Assembly: GCF_003367375.1 (NCBI RefSeq)
Contig: NZ_CP031416.1
Span: 2,549,501-2,613,500 of the forward strand
DNA: 64,000 nt
Source of the DNA: Gallaecimonas mangrovi
Lineage (GTDB): Bacteria; Pseudomonadota; Gammaproteobacteria; Enterobacterales; Gallaecimonadaceae
Direction of reading: 5' to 3'
This document shows, in pieces, positions 17,749 to 25,890 of the stretch. Below the pieces are notes generated by a model, which did not search any database, was not told the DNA's origin, and saw only the letters and a list, made by a program, of their open reading frames with translations. Position numbers and translations under genes: made by a program. Numbering within the stretch: position 1 is the first letter of the stretch; each line of letters starts with the position of its first letter.

Positions 17749-19329
17749 ATGGATAAACACGTTCCTGAGGGCACCTTCTTAGGGCACCCTAAAGGCTTGT
17801 TTTTACTTTTTACAACGGAAATGTGGGAACGTTTCTCCTATTACGCCATGCGCGCCATTCTGGTGCTGTACCTGGTAGACAAAGTTGAAGGGCAAGGAGG
17901 AGCAGGCTTAGGTTGGTCACCAGAGGATGCGATATCCCTTTATGGCACCTTCACTATGCTGGTTTACCTCACCCCACTCATCGGCGGTTGGTTGGCCGAC
18001 AATGTACTTGGCCAGCGCCGGTCTATTATCATCGGTGGTACCTTAATGGCCATCGGGCAATTTACCCTAGCCGCCCCTCACGCAATGATCCCAGGCTTAG
18101 AAACCCAGGTGTTCTACGCAGGCCTTACCCTGCTGATCCTCGGTAACGGGCTTTTTAAACCCAACATTTCAACCATGGTGGGTGACCTTTATACAGAAGG
18201 CGATCATCGCCGAGACGGCGCTTTCACCATTTTTTATATGGGTATCAACGTTGGCGCTTTTCTTGCCGGCATCTTGGTTGCTGCCGCCTACGAATACTTT
18301 GGCCATACCGAAGTGATTGATGGTCAAAGCGTGTTCATTAATGACTATCAAGCCGGTTTTGCAGCTGCCGGTACTGGCATGGTGCTGTCTGTACTCATTC
18401 AACTTTTCTTTAGCAATAAGCTCTTGGGTAACATTGGTAAAGAGCCAATAGGAAAACTGAAAAAGCAAGAGCAGCAAGCATCAGAAAAACCCACAGGCCC
18501 ACTCAGCAAAATCGAGCGGGACCGCATTAAGGTTATTTTTGTCCTGGGCCTTTTCACCATCGTATTCTGGGCAGGTTTTGAACAGGCCGGTGGCCTGATG
18601 AATATCTACGCCGACAAGTTTACTGACCGCATGTTAGGTAGCTTCGAGGTGCCAACAGCCTGGTTTCAGTCTGTCAACGCCATGTTTATTGTTATCTTTG
18701 CGCCGATACTGGCCAGTATCTGGATAAAGTTAGGAGCCCGAGAACCGACCTCCCCCATCAAGTTTGCCCTAGGCCTGTTACTACTCGGCCTTGGCTTCTT
18801 GTTCATGGTTGGGGCATCAATGCAAATCACCGACGGTACCGAGGATGCTAAAGCCTCTATGGCATGGCTGGTATTGGCTTACCTGTTCCATACCTTAGGT
18901 GAGCTTTGCTTGAGCCCGGTGGGGCTGTCTATGGTAACGAAACTAGCGCCGGTGAAGCTGGCCTCTTTCTTTATGGGGCTTTGGTTTTTCTTCACAGGTC
19001 TTGCAAACTACGTTGCCGGCTTTATCGGTTCCTTTATCGGTGTTGAAGGCAACCACAGCGCTTTTATCGAGCAATGTAAGGCTAAAGGCCTCGTTGCAGA
19101 GCTCGACCTCAAAAACTGCGCCGACGCTCTGAAAGAGGCCGCTATGGTAGACAAATCACTGGCTATCTTTGGCGGCCTTGTGGCTATGGGCGTTATTGCC
19201 GCCTTAGTACTGCTGTTGATCTCAAACAAACTTATCGACTGGATGCATGGCGCTGAAGCCAAAGCCCATAACGTCGAAGACGAAATGGAAGTGACGGCCG
19301 ATCACGAAGCCGTTAGAAAACAGCACTAA
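17749..19329 (+). CDS. POT-family proton-coupled oligopeptide transporter
   Basis: A 526-residue inner-membrane transporter of the PTR2/POT family (DtpA/DtpB relatives) that imports di- and tripeptides with protons. Seen: the family motif ExxERFxYY in TEMWERFSYYAMR near residue 22, the PTR2 signature GGWLADNVLGQRRSIIIGG near residue 80, and the second signature FTIFYMGINVGAFLAG near residue 160; about fourteen hydrophobic segments follow. The frame is open to an ATG at 17665, but the ATG at 17749 has a GGGGAG ribosome site six bases upstream and gives the usual MDKHVPEGTFLGHPKG start. It is monocistronic, ending at a strong terminator. Which peptides it prefers cannot be told. Confidence 0.93.
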   Translation: MDKHVPEGTFLGHPKGLFLLFTTEMWERFSYYAMRAILVLYLVDKVEGQGGAGLGWSPEDAISLYGTFTMLVYLTPLIGGWLADNVLGQRRSIIIGGTLMAIGQFTLAAPHAMIPGLETQVFYAGLTLLILGNGLFKPNISTMVGDLYTEGDHRRDGAFTIFYMGINVGAFLAGILVAAAYEYFGHTEVIDGQSVFINDYQAGFAAAGTGMVLSVLIQLFFSNKLLGNIGKEPIGKLKKQEQQASEKPTGPLSKIERDRIKVIFVLGLFTIVFWAGFEQAGGLMNIYADKFTDRMLGSFEVPTAWFQSVNAMFIVIFAPILASIWIKLGAREPTSPIKFALGLLLLGLGFLFMVGASMQITDGTEDAKASMAWLVLAYLFHTLGELCLSPVGLSMVTKLAPVKLASFFMGLWFFFTGLANYVAGFIGSFIGVEGNHSAFIEQCKAKGLVAELDLKNCADALKEAAMVDKSLAIFGGLVAMGVIAALVLLLISNKLIDWMHGAEAKAHNVEDEMEVTADHEAVRKQH

Positions 19330-19334
19330 CCGAT

Positions 19335-19365
19335 AAAAAGCCCCGCTAAGCGGGGCTTTTTATTA
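19335..19365 (+). terminator. Intrinsic terminator after the POT transporter gene
   Basis: The inverted repeat AAAAGCCCCGC-TAA-GCGGGGCTTTT (about 19336-19360) has a GC-rich stem and a T-run, six bases after the stop codon. It is clear and could act on both strands. Confidence 0.92.
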
Positions 19366-19440
19366 CCGATACCGTCCGAGACAAAACAATTCATAAGTAA
19401 ACAAACAAAATAAAAACCCTAAAAAGCGCAATAATTAACC

Positions 19441-19457
19441 ACCCATCTTTGATGGGT
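19441..19457. promoter_or_regulatory. Inverted repeat upstream of the BCCT transporter gene
   Basis: ACCCATC-TTT-GATGGGT is a perfect 7-bp inverted repeat about 55 bases before the transporter start. No T-run follows, so it is not a terminator; it may be an operator. A candidate -10 element (TATATT) lies downstream near 19483. Confidence 0.35.
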
Positions 19458-19510
19458 CTGCCTATAGCCCATTAGACTAGCTATATTGTTTGGCAAGGAT
19501 GACGCTCTCT

Positions 19511-21514
19511 ATGTCTAAAAATTCCATTACTCAGCAAATGAATCCGCCGGTCTTTTTCGGTTCGGCACTCATCATTTTGGCAGTGGTGCTTTTTGCAGTC
19601 ATAGCACCCAAGACTGCAGGCGCCGCCTTCGGGGATGTACAAAGCTGGATAATTGCCAATACAGGCTGGTTTTACATACTGGCCGTGGCCATTTTCTTAT
19701 TTTTTGTGGTTGGCTTAGCTTTTAGTAGTTACGGCAAAGTTCGCTTGGGGCCAGACCATATTGAACCTGACTTTAGTTACGGTTCTTGGTTTGCCATGCT
19801 GTTTTCAGCCGGCATGGGCATTGGCCTGTTATTTTTTGGTGTTGCCGAACCGGTTATGCATTTTACCAATCCTCCCGTTGGTCAAGGGCAAACGGTAGCA
19901 GCGGCCAAAGAAGCCATGCGCATCACATTCTTTCATTGGGGCATGCATGCTTGGGCCATTTATGCGGTTGTTGCCCTTTCGCTTGCCTACTTTAGTTTTC
20001 GGCATGGCCTGCCATTAACTATCCGCTCAGCGTTATATCCCATTCTCGGGGAACGTATACATGGTCCCATCGGCCATGCAGTAGATATTTTTGCCGTCTT
20101 GGGCACCATGTTTGGTGTTGCTACGTCACTTGGGCTGGGCGTAATGCAAGTTAACGCCGGCTTACAGTTCTTGTTTGATGTCCCCACCAACCTGACCGTA
20201 CAAATACTGCTCATCGTTGGTATCACCCTGCTCGCCACCATATCGGTCGTCGTTGGCCTAGATGGCGGAATTAAGCGACTTTCAGAGCTCAATTTAGGGC
20301 TAGCGGTACTGCTGCTGTTTTTCGTACTTTTGGCTGGCCCCACCGTATTTTTGCTGCAAACGCTGGTGCAAAACACCGGTTCTTATCTTTCAGATATAGT
20401 TAGCAAAACCTTCAATTTGTATGCCTATAAACCTGACCACAGTTGGATTGGCGGTTGGACACTGTTCTATTGGGGCTGGTGGATAGCCTGGTCGCCTTTC
20501 GTTGGCATGTTTATCGCTCGGGTATCCCGAGGCCGCACCATTCGTGAGTTCGTAATTGGCGTACTTTGTGTGCCGGTCGGTTTCACCTTTATGTGGATGA
20601 CCTTTTTTGGCGATACAGCAATTCACATGATTTTGGTGCAAGGCATTGATAGTGTTGGTTCTGCCGTGCAGGCAGATACCTCTACTGCGATTTTCAAATT
20701 CTTAAAAGAGTTGCCGTGGTCAGGGGTGATGTCGCTGCTGGCGACTTTGCTGGTTGTCACCTTCTTTGTTACCTCTTCCGACTCAGGCTCGCTAGTGATT
20801 GATATGATCACCTCGGGCGGCCGTGAAGAGCCACCGGTATGGCAACGCATCTTCTGGGCGCTCACCGAAGGGGCCGTGGCCATTGCCTTGCTGGTTGCTG
20901 GTGGCAAAGATGGCTTAAAAGCCTTACAGACCTTATCTATTGCCTCAGCCCTGCCCTTTGCCATTGTTATGCTCTTCATGTGCTATGCGCTGTGGAAAGC
21001 ACTGCGTGTCGAGGGTTTAAAACAAAGCAGCTTGCGTTACAGCGTCTCACCACCAGGACAAGCTGGCAGCGCGGCGCCAAGAGCAGCAGGCTACACCTGG
21101 AAAAACCGCCTGCAGCGGATTGTTTCCTGGCCTAAAAAAGCCGAAGTAAAAACCTACATCAACGAAACCGTCAAGCCGGTGCTGCACTCGGTTGCCGAAG
21201 AACTAAGAACAACGACAGAAATGGAAGTCGTCGTTAAAGAAGATCAGGACGATAGGGCAGCAATCGTGGTTTCTCACGGCGAGGAAATCGACTTCATTTA
21301 CGAGGTGCGCGCCAGAGGCTATACCGCACCAACCTTTGCCTTTCCGGAGTTTAATTTCACCGAAAAGGATGAAGCCAAACACTTTCGGGCAGAAGTTCAC
21401 CTCCGTGAAGGTGGCCAAGGCTACGACGTGTATGGTTATACCAAAGAACAAGTGGTTAACGATATTCTTGACCAGTATGAAAAACATATGCAGTTCTTGC
21501 ATATGGTGCGTTAA
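19511..21514 (+). CDS. betT: BCCT-family choline/betaine transporter, BetT-like
   Basis: A 667-residue protein with twelve membrane segments followed by a long soluble C-terminal domain from about residue 520, the layout of BetT (677 residues in E. coli). Family motifs are visible: FSAGMGIGLLFFGVAEPVMH near residue 98 and FYWGWWIAWSPFVGMFIARV near residue 325, the tryptophan-rich BCCT signature. It should import choline or a related quaternary ammonium compound for osmoprotection; the C-terminal domain in BetT senses osmotic state. No bet biosynthesis genes are adjacent, so substrate is inferred. A TTG at 19490 and an ATG at 19499 lie upstream in frame, but only the ATG at 19511 has a ribosome-site-like AAGGA at a plausible distance. 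Confidence 0.88.
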   Translation: MSKNSITQQMNPPVFFGSALIILAVVLFAVIAPKTAGAAFGDVQSWIIANTGWFYILAVAIFLFFVVGLAFSSYGKVRLGPDHIEPDFSYGSWFAMLFSAGMGIGLLFFGVAEPVMHFTNPPVGQGQTVAAAKEAMRITFFHWGMHAWAIYAVVALSLAYFSFRHGLPLTIRSALYPILGERIHGPIGHAVDIFAVLGTMFGVATSLGLGVMQVNAGLQFLFDVPTNLTVQILLIVGITLLATISVVVGLDGGIKRLSELNLGLAVLLLFFVLLAGPTVFLLQTLVQNTGSYLSDIVSKTFNLYAYKPDHSWIGGWTLFYWGWWIAWSPFVGMFIARVSRGRTIREFVIGVLCVPVGFTFMWMTFFGDTAIHMILVQGIDSVGSAVQADTSTAIFKFLKELPWSGVMSLLATLLVVTFFVTSSDSGSLVIDMITSGGREEPPVWQRIFWALTEGAVAIALLVAGGKDGLKALQTLSIASALPFAIVMLFMCYALWKALRVEGLKQSSLRYSVSPPGQAGSAAPRAAGYTWKNRLQRIVSWPKKAEVKTYINETVKPVLHSVAEELRTTTEMEVVVKEDQDDRAAIVVSHGEEIDFIYEVRARGYTAPTFAFPEFNFTEKDEAKHFRAEVHLREGGQGYDVYGYTKEQVVNDILDQYEKHMQFLHMVR

Positions 21515-21543
21515 TAAAAAAGGGCCCGGCGGGCCCTTTTTTA
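21515..21543. terminator. Bidirectional terminator between betT and the diguanylate cyclase gene
   Basis: The stem AGGGCCCG / CGGGCCCT is flanked by an A-run on one side and a T-run on the other, placed between two convergent genes. It serves the plus-strand transporter and overlaps the stop codon of the minus-strand cyclase gene. Confidence 0.9.
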
Positions 21544-23703
21544 TGCAGCAACCGTTTGGTTTCGCCCCTTTTTCTTCGCTTCATAAAGCGCAGCATCGGC
21601 ACGGTTTAACGCTTCATCACCGTTCTTGTCTTTTCCGCCCAGTACCGTAACACCCAGGCTTACCGTTAAGGTGACTTCTTTACCATTATGGACAAGAGGG
21701 GTAGCACAAACCGCTTCCCGCACTTTTTCGGTTCTGGCATAACCATTATCAGGTTCTTTCGATTTAAACAGCCAAACAAATTCCTCACCACCGATACGCG
21801 CTAGCACATCGGTACTTTCAACATGTTCTTTAATGATGTCGGCAAAGTGCTTGAGCACCTGGTCACCAACACTGTGACCAAAGGTATCGTTAATTAACTT
21901 GAAGTGGTCAAGGTCCATCACCACCAGTGTGTACTTTTGCCCTTCGTCAATAATTTCGTTCATTGCCCGCATAAAAGCGCGACGATTTAAAAGGCCCGTT
22001 AGCATATCGGTACTAGCCAAAAGCGCTAACTCCGCCTCAGCTTCACAGCGTGCTTTCTCTACCAAACGGGCATGCATCAACATCCCCAAGGTATCGATTA
22101 ATGGATTAAGAAAGCGAACCTCTTCTTCTGAGTACCCTTCGGAACGGTTAGCCAGCCCTACCACACCAAGCAGCTCGCCACGATAACTAATAGGTAGCCC
22201 GAGGAAAGACTCCAGCGGCGGGTGGCCTTTGGGCGTTCCTCCGGAGTGAGGGTCACGCCTAACGTTGTTTGAAATAACGGGCTTGCCAGTGACAATGGCT
22301 TGGCCAAACAGCGTGTTCATGTTGTGAAATTCCAAACCGCTTTCAATGTGCTTTTGATACAGGGCTCGGCTGGTGGCATCCCAACTGATATCAGAAATGG
22401 TTTGTACCCGCATGTACGGCAAGCCCTTCTCGGTGTGGTGCACTTCGCTGATAAAGCCAAACTGGCTTTCCGCTATTGCCAGCAGAGACTCAAAAATACC
22501 GTCACACGAGGCAGAAAGGTTTTGTTCTTCTAAAAATTGCGACTGGGCCTGGTGTATCAGGTTAAGAAGTGCTTGCTGGCGCTCCCTTGCCCTTTCTTCT
22601 GACTTTCTCGCACTGATGTCTTGATGCATGAACAGCATCCGCAGCGGTTCGCCATCTTTACTGTATTCAACAACACGACCATGAGATTCCAACCAGCGAA
22701 TATCGCCACTGGGGCGAATGATCCGGTATTCACAGTGAAAACCCTTGGTTAGCGCCGCTAAATGCCGTTTCAAGGCTTCTTCAACCTGGGCACTATCAGC
22801 AGGGTGAATAAACTGCTGCCAAGAATGCAAACAAGGCTCCAGCTCTTCCGGGCTAACCCCCAACATAAAACTGAGCTGTGGGCTTAATAACAACTGATCT
22901 TGCAGCAGGTCCCAATCAGCCACTCCCATGGCAGACGCTTCCATCACCATCGACAGCCGGTCACGGGTTGCCTTAATTTGTAATTCCAGCAGCTTGCGAT
23001 GGGTTTGTTCTAGCAGGTAGCCGTAAATGGCTGTCACATTGCCATTGATGTCGTACTGGGCAACGCTGTACTGGCGAACCCAATGCACCTTGCCATTGGC
23101 GCCCTTTAGCCGGTAATCAAGCTCTGACTGCCGGGCCCCACGGACATGGGCATTTAATAGCCTTAAGAACGCTTTTACATCGTCATCGTTAAGCCAATCC
23201 TCAAACCGAGCCTCACCGCTGCGAATAGCCATAACATCCATTCCAAGCAGAGCTTGTGCATTATCACTGATAAAGCACACCGGTAAGGCAGGGTTGGCTT
23301 CCCACATCACCATAACCACAGGGCTATCTTTCAGTTTGGTTTGGTCAAGAGGCACATGACTCAGTAAATCGCGCAATTTTAGTTCTTGCGCAAATAACTC
23401 TGCTACTTGCTCTAAACCGGGAGGAAAGTCGTCTTTGTGTTGCCACACCCCCAGCGTTGCTACCACGTTGTCGTCTTCTAAAACGGGCAATAACAGCAAT
23501 ACGGCGTCGTTGAAATATTGCTTTTTGGCGTGCCTGACCAGCGGCAGGAGCTGTTCTGTTGGGTCGGAAGGGTAAAACCAACTGATACGGCGGCGCTGGC
23601 AAGTGAGGCCCATGCGCTCAACGCCCAGTGCCCTGGCGGTTAACATCAGCATTTGTTCGAGTGCGGACGTGGAGGGGTCGCCGCAAACACCAATTCCTGC
23701 CAT
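21541..23703 (-). CDS. Diguanylate cyclase with PAS and GAF sensor domains
   Basis: A 720-residue cytoplasmic sensor; no membrane segment or EAL domain is seen. Order: an N-terminal GAF-like region (1-110), a PAS region (about 115-235), a second PAS/PAC unit (about 250-370, with YRIIRPSGDIRWLESHGRVV), a GAF domain (about 390-535, with GKPVISNNVRRDPHSGG), and a GGDEF domain (about 550-720). The catalytic loop is GGEEF, an active form that makes cyclic di-GMP from two GTP. The product-inhibition site RxxD reads ESTD here, so feedback inhibition is probably absent. The ATG has AAGGA six bases upstream. It follows the RssB-like gene after 107 bases on the same strand. The signal sensed is unknown. 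Confidence 0.92.
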   Translation of the reverse strand: MAGIGVCGDPSTSALEQMLMLTARALGVERMGLTCQRRRISWFYPSDPTEQLLPLVRHAKKQYFNDAVLLLLPVLEDDNVVATLGVWQHKDDFPPGLEQVAELFAQELKLRDLLSHVPLDQTKLKDSPVVMVMWEANPALPVCFISDNAQALLGMDVMAIRSGEARFEDWLNDDDVKAFLRLLNAHVRGARQSELDYRLKGANGKVHWVRQYSVAQYDINGNVTAIYGYLLEQTHRKLLELQIKATRDRLSMVMEASAMGVADWDLLQDQLLLSPQLSFMLGVSPEELEPCLHSWQQFIHPADSAQVEEALKRHLAALTKGFHCEYRIIRPSGDIRWLESHGRVVEYSKDGEPLRMLFMHQDISARKSEERARERQQALLNLIHQAQSQFLEEQNLSASCDGIFESLLAIAESQFGFISEVHHTEKGLPYMRVQTISDISWDATSRALYQKHIESGLEFHNMNTLFGQAIVTGKPVISNNVRRDPHSGGTPKGHPPLESFLGLPISYRGELLGVVGLANRSEGYSEEEVRFLNPLIDTLGMLMHARLVEKARCEAEAELALLASTDMLTGLLNRRAFMRAMNEIIDEGQKYTLVVMDLDHFKLINDTFGHSVGDQVLKHFADIIKEHVESTDVLARIGGEEFVWLFKSKEPDNGYARTEKVREAVCATPLVHNGKEVTLTVSLGVTVLGGKDKNGDEALNRADAALYEAKKKGRNQTVAA

Positions 23704-23810
23704 GGCTTATCCTTTTACTCTTATGCACTTCCCTACAACCAATCATTGGCTTTAGGCCATATCAGTGTAGTTGCATAGTTAAGGATTTGCGCAGCTAGAC
23801 CGCTTGTAGC

Positions 23811-24926
23811 CTAGTGTCGGGCTTCTTGGAAAATCCCCAGCAGCAGCAGATCTTCGTCGCGGCCACCTTCCTCAGGTAATGCAAGTTGCTCAGAAATAGC
23901 CTTTTGCGGATCCATCGGCCACTTCCAGGCCAGGTGGCGATTTGCCAGCAATATTTGTGTTTGAGCAACAAAGTCGTGCACAGACTCCAAATACCGACTC
24001 CATTCAAACATGCCGAGCGGCGCTTGGCCTTCATCCATGGCTTCTCCCGAGTGCACCGGTACCGGCGTATAGCCGGCATTGCCGTAACGCACCTGGTGTT
24101 TTTCCCGGTCAATCACCATATAAAGCGCCCTGACAGGCTGCTCAAGCTGGCTTTTTAACAGCTCAACATTCAAATAGTCCAAGAAGGGCGCCGGGTTCAG
24201 CAGTAGCGATGGCTCACCTGCACGGTACTGTTTTACGGGTTGATTAAAAAGCGTTTTCAGTACCACGGACAAAAAGGCGCTATTGGAACTAGCATGACCA
24301 AAGCGCGCCACAAGCACCACCAAATAGCGGTCATCCAAGGCGACATAATCAACGAACTGGTCGGCGATCTCACTGGCAGTAAACAGCTGATAACGCAGCG
24401 TTACCTCGTGCCAACGCAGCAAAGGTTCGGGAAACATCTGCTGCTGCACTTCTCTGCCCGCCAGTTTACTTTCTTCCAGCATGCGCAGGTTAAGTTGTAA
24501 CTCAACATTGGCAGCTTCTAGCTCTTCGGTAAGCCGGCGATTCTCAGCTTGTAAGCGGTAACGTTCCAGAGCCGACTCAACAGCGTACTCAAGCATCGCT
24601 AACTCGTTAATGGGTTTGAGTAGCACATCACTCGCCCCTAAGCGTAGGGCGGTAGTAACATCATCCATATCGGCTTTGCCAGATATCATCACCACCGGCA
24701 AATCAAGGAACTTGTCCCTGACATGTTCAAGCAAGGTCATACCGCTGCCATCACCCAATTTGAGATCGCAAAGCACCAGATCCACCGCTTCTTGCTCCAG
24801 CGTGTTTAACGCCGCCCGCAAGCTACCTGCACCTAAGACCTCAAAATCCAGGCGTTCAAGAAAAGCCGTAACCAGCTTTAGAAAAACCGGTTCATCATCA
24901 ACAACGAGTATGCGTTCTCTTTTCAT
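23811..24926 (-). CDS. rssB: RssB-like response regulator with degenerate PP2C-type domain
   Basis: A 371-residue protein: receiver domain (1-120) with phosphoacceptor D54 in LVLCDLKLGDG and K104 in VLLKPINE, a helical linker (about 125-160), and a C-terminal SpoIIE/PP2C-like domain starting at REVQQQMFPEP. The place where active PP2C enzymes carry a metal-binding aspartate (GDxxGHG) reads VARFGHASS, so the phosphatase is probably inactive. This is the layout of RssB, the adaptor that hands RpoS to the ClpXP protease; E. coli RssB has 337 residues. A phosphatase-type anti-sigma regulator is an alternative. The nearby mlaA and ccm genes fit a neighbourhood seen in related gammaproteobacteria. 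No ribosome site stands immediately before the ATG; a hairpin does. Confidence 0.75.
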   Translation of the reverse strand: MKRERILVVDDEPVFLKLVTAFLERLDFEVLGAGSLRAALNTLEQEAVDLVLCDLKLGDGSGMTLLEHVRDKFLDLPVVMISGKADMDDVTTALRLGASDVLLKPINELAMLEYAVESALERYRLQAENRRLTEELEAANVELQLNLRMLEESKLAGREVQQQMFPEPLLRWHEVTLRYQLFTASEIADQFVDYVALDDRYLVVLVARFGHASSNSAFLSVVLKTLFNQPVKQYRAGEPSLLLNPAPFLDYLNVELLKSQLEQPVRALYMVIDREKHQVRYGNAGYTPVPVHSGEAMDEGQAPLGMFEWSRYLESVHDFVAQTQILLANRHLAWKWPMDPQKAISEQLALPEEGGRDEDLLLLGIFQEARH

Positions 24927-24932
24927 AGCGTA

Positions 24933-24955
24933 AAAAAGGAGCCCGAGGCTCCTTG
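24933..24955 (-). terminator. Terminator-like hairpin just upstream of the rssB-like start codon
   Basis: On the minus strand AAGGAGCC-TCG-GGCTCCTT is followed by a run of T residues, the form of an intrinsic terminator. The T-tract ends about six bases before the ATG at 24926, and the only good Shine-Dalgarno-like sequence (AAGGAG) is locked in the 5' arm. mlaA upstream already has its own terminator, so this hairpin may end a small RNA or act as an attenuator of rssB. Confidence 0.7.
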
Positions 24956-25101
24956 TCCTGTACTACTCAATACTTTAAAACTTGTTCAATAGGGTCTTTC
25001 TGTCAATGCTGCGGCAAACAGAAGCTTCAGACTAGCAGACAAGGGCGTTTAATAAATAGCCAAATGAGTAAAGCGGCTCAACGCTAATAAATCCTAAACC
25101 A

Positions 25102-25128
25102 CAAAAAAGGGCCCTTGGGCCCTTTTTA
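25102..25128 (-). terminator. Intrinsic terminator at the end of mlaA
   Basis: The stem AAAAAGGGCCC-AA-GGGCCCTTTTTT on the minus strand starts within the mlaA stop codon and carries a T-run. It ends the ccm-mlaA transcription unit. The sequence closely resembles the terminator after betT. Confidence 0.9.
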
Positions 25129-25890
25129 TTGTCCGGAATCTTCATCCAGGTATTTATCGATATCAAAATCGTCTTGTTTCGGTTGCGGCATTGGTTGACC
25201 AAAGGTGTCAAAGTATTCCTTCTGGAAGTAAGCCTCCCGGATGAAAGAATAAGGGTCAACACTTTGATTAATAAGCCCTTCTTGAGGTATTAGCTTGGCT
25301 CTGTCGTCAATACCCTCAATACCCCAGCGAATGGCTTTTTCGGTAAAGTTCAGCAGTGCCAAAGGCGGGTAAAGCAAGTCGACAAAATCACCCGCCTCTT
25401 CACGCGGCGTAGTCGGCCCAAGTACCGGTAGCATCAAAAAAGGACCATCGGCAACACCGTAATAGCCCAGCACCTCACCAAAACCGGTTTCATGGCGATC
25501 AAGGCCAGTCATTGACGCCACATCAATAAAGCCCAATAAGCCAAAGGTGGTGTTTAACAGAAAACGCCCGAGGGTTTCGCCACTACGTTTAAATTGGAAA
25601 CGCAATAACTGATTAACGGCGCTAGCTGGCTCAGACAGGTTCTGTGCAAAATTGAGCAGCCCCTTTTGAATAGGAGTTGGTACATGTTTGGTATAGGCAA
25701 CGGTGACCGGCCTGGAAACATTAGGGTCAAGCACGTCCCAGTTAAGTGTCCACATTTCTCTGTTGAAGCTTTCCAGCGGATCGCGTTGATTAGCGGCTTT
25801 GAGCACAGGAGGCTTAGCATCAGGCAATACCTGAGGCTCGCTGGCGCAACCAGCGAGAACAACTAAGCATAGAGGCAACAACCGGCGCAT
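25126..25890 (-). CDS. mlaA: Outer-membrane lipoprotein MlaA (VacJ)
   Basis: A 254-residue lipoprotein: signal peptide with lipobox LAGC and acylated Cys15, then the MlaA/VacJ domain with RDPLESFNREMWTLNWDVLD (about 36-55), LLNTTFGLLGFIDVASMTGL and GYYGVADGPFLMLPVLGPTT, all family hallmarks. MlaA is the outer-membrane part of the Mla system, which removes misplaced phospholipids from the outer leaflet and passes them to MlaC. The other Mla genes are not in the window. The ATG directly follows the ccmI stop codon (TAAATG), so it may be transcribed with the ccm operon. The C-terminal tail is acidic and Gln/Pro-rich, typical of the family. Confidence 0.94.
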   Translation of the reverse strand: MRRLLPLCLVVLAGCASEPQVLPDAKPPVLKAANQRDPLESFNREMWTLNWDVLDPNVSRPVTVAYTKHVPTPIQKGLLNFAQNLSEPASAVNQLLRFQFKRSGETLGRFLLNTTFGLLGFIDVASMTGLDRHETGFGEVLGYYGVADGPFLMLPVLGPTTPREEAGDFVDLLYPPLALLNFTEKAIRWGIEGIDDRAKLIPQEGLINQSVDPYSFIREAYFQKEYFDTFGQPMPQPKQDDFDIDKYLDEDSGQ

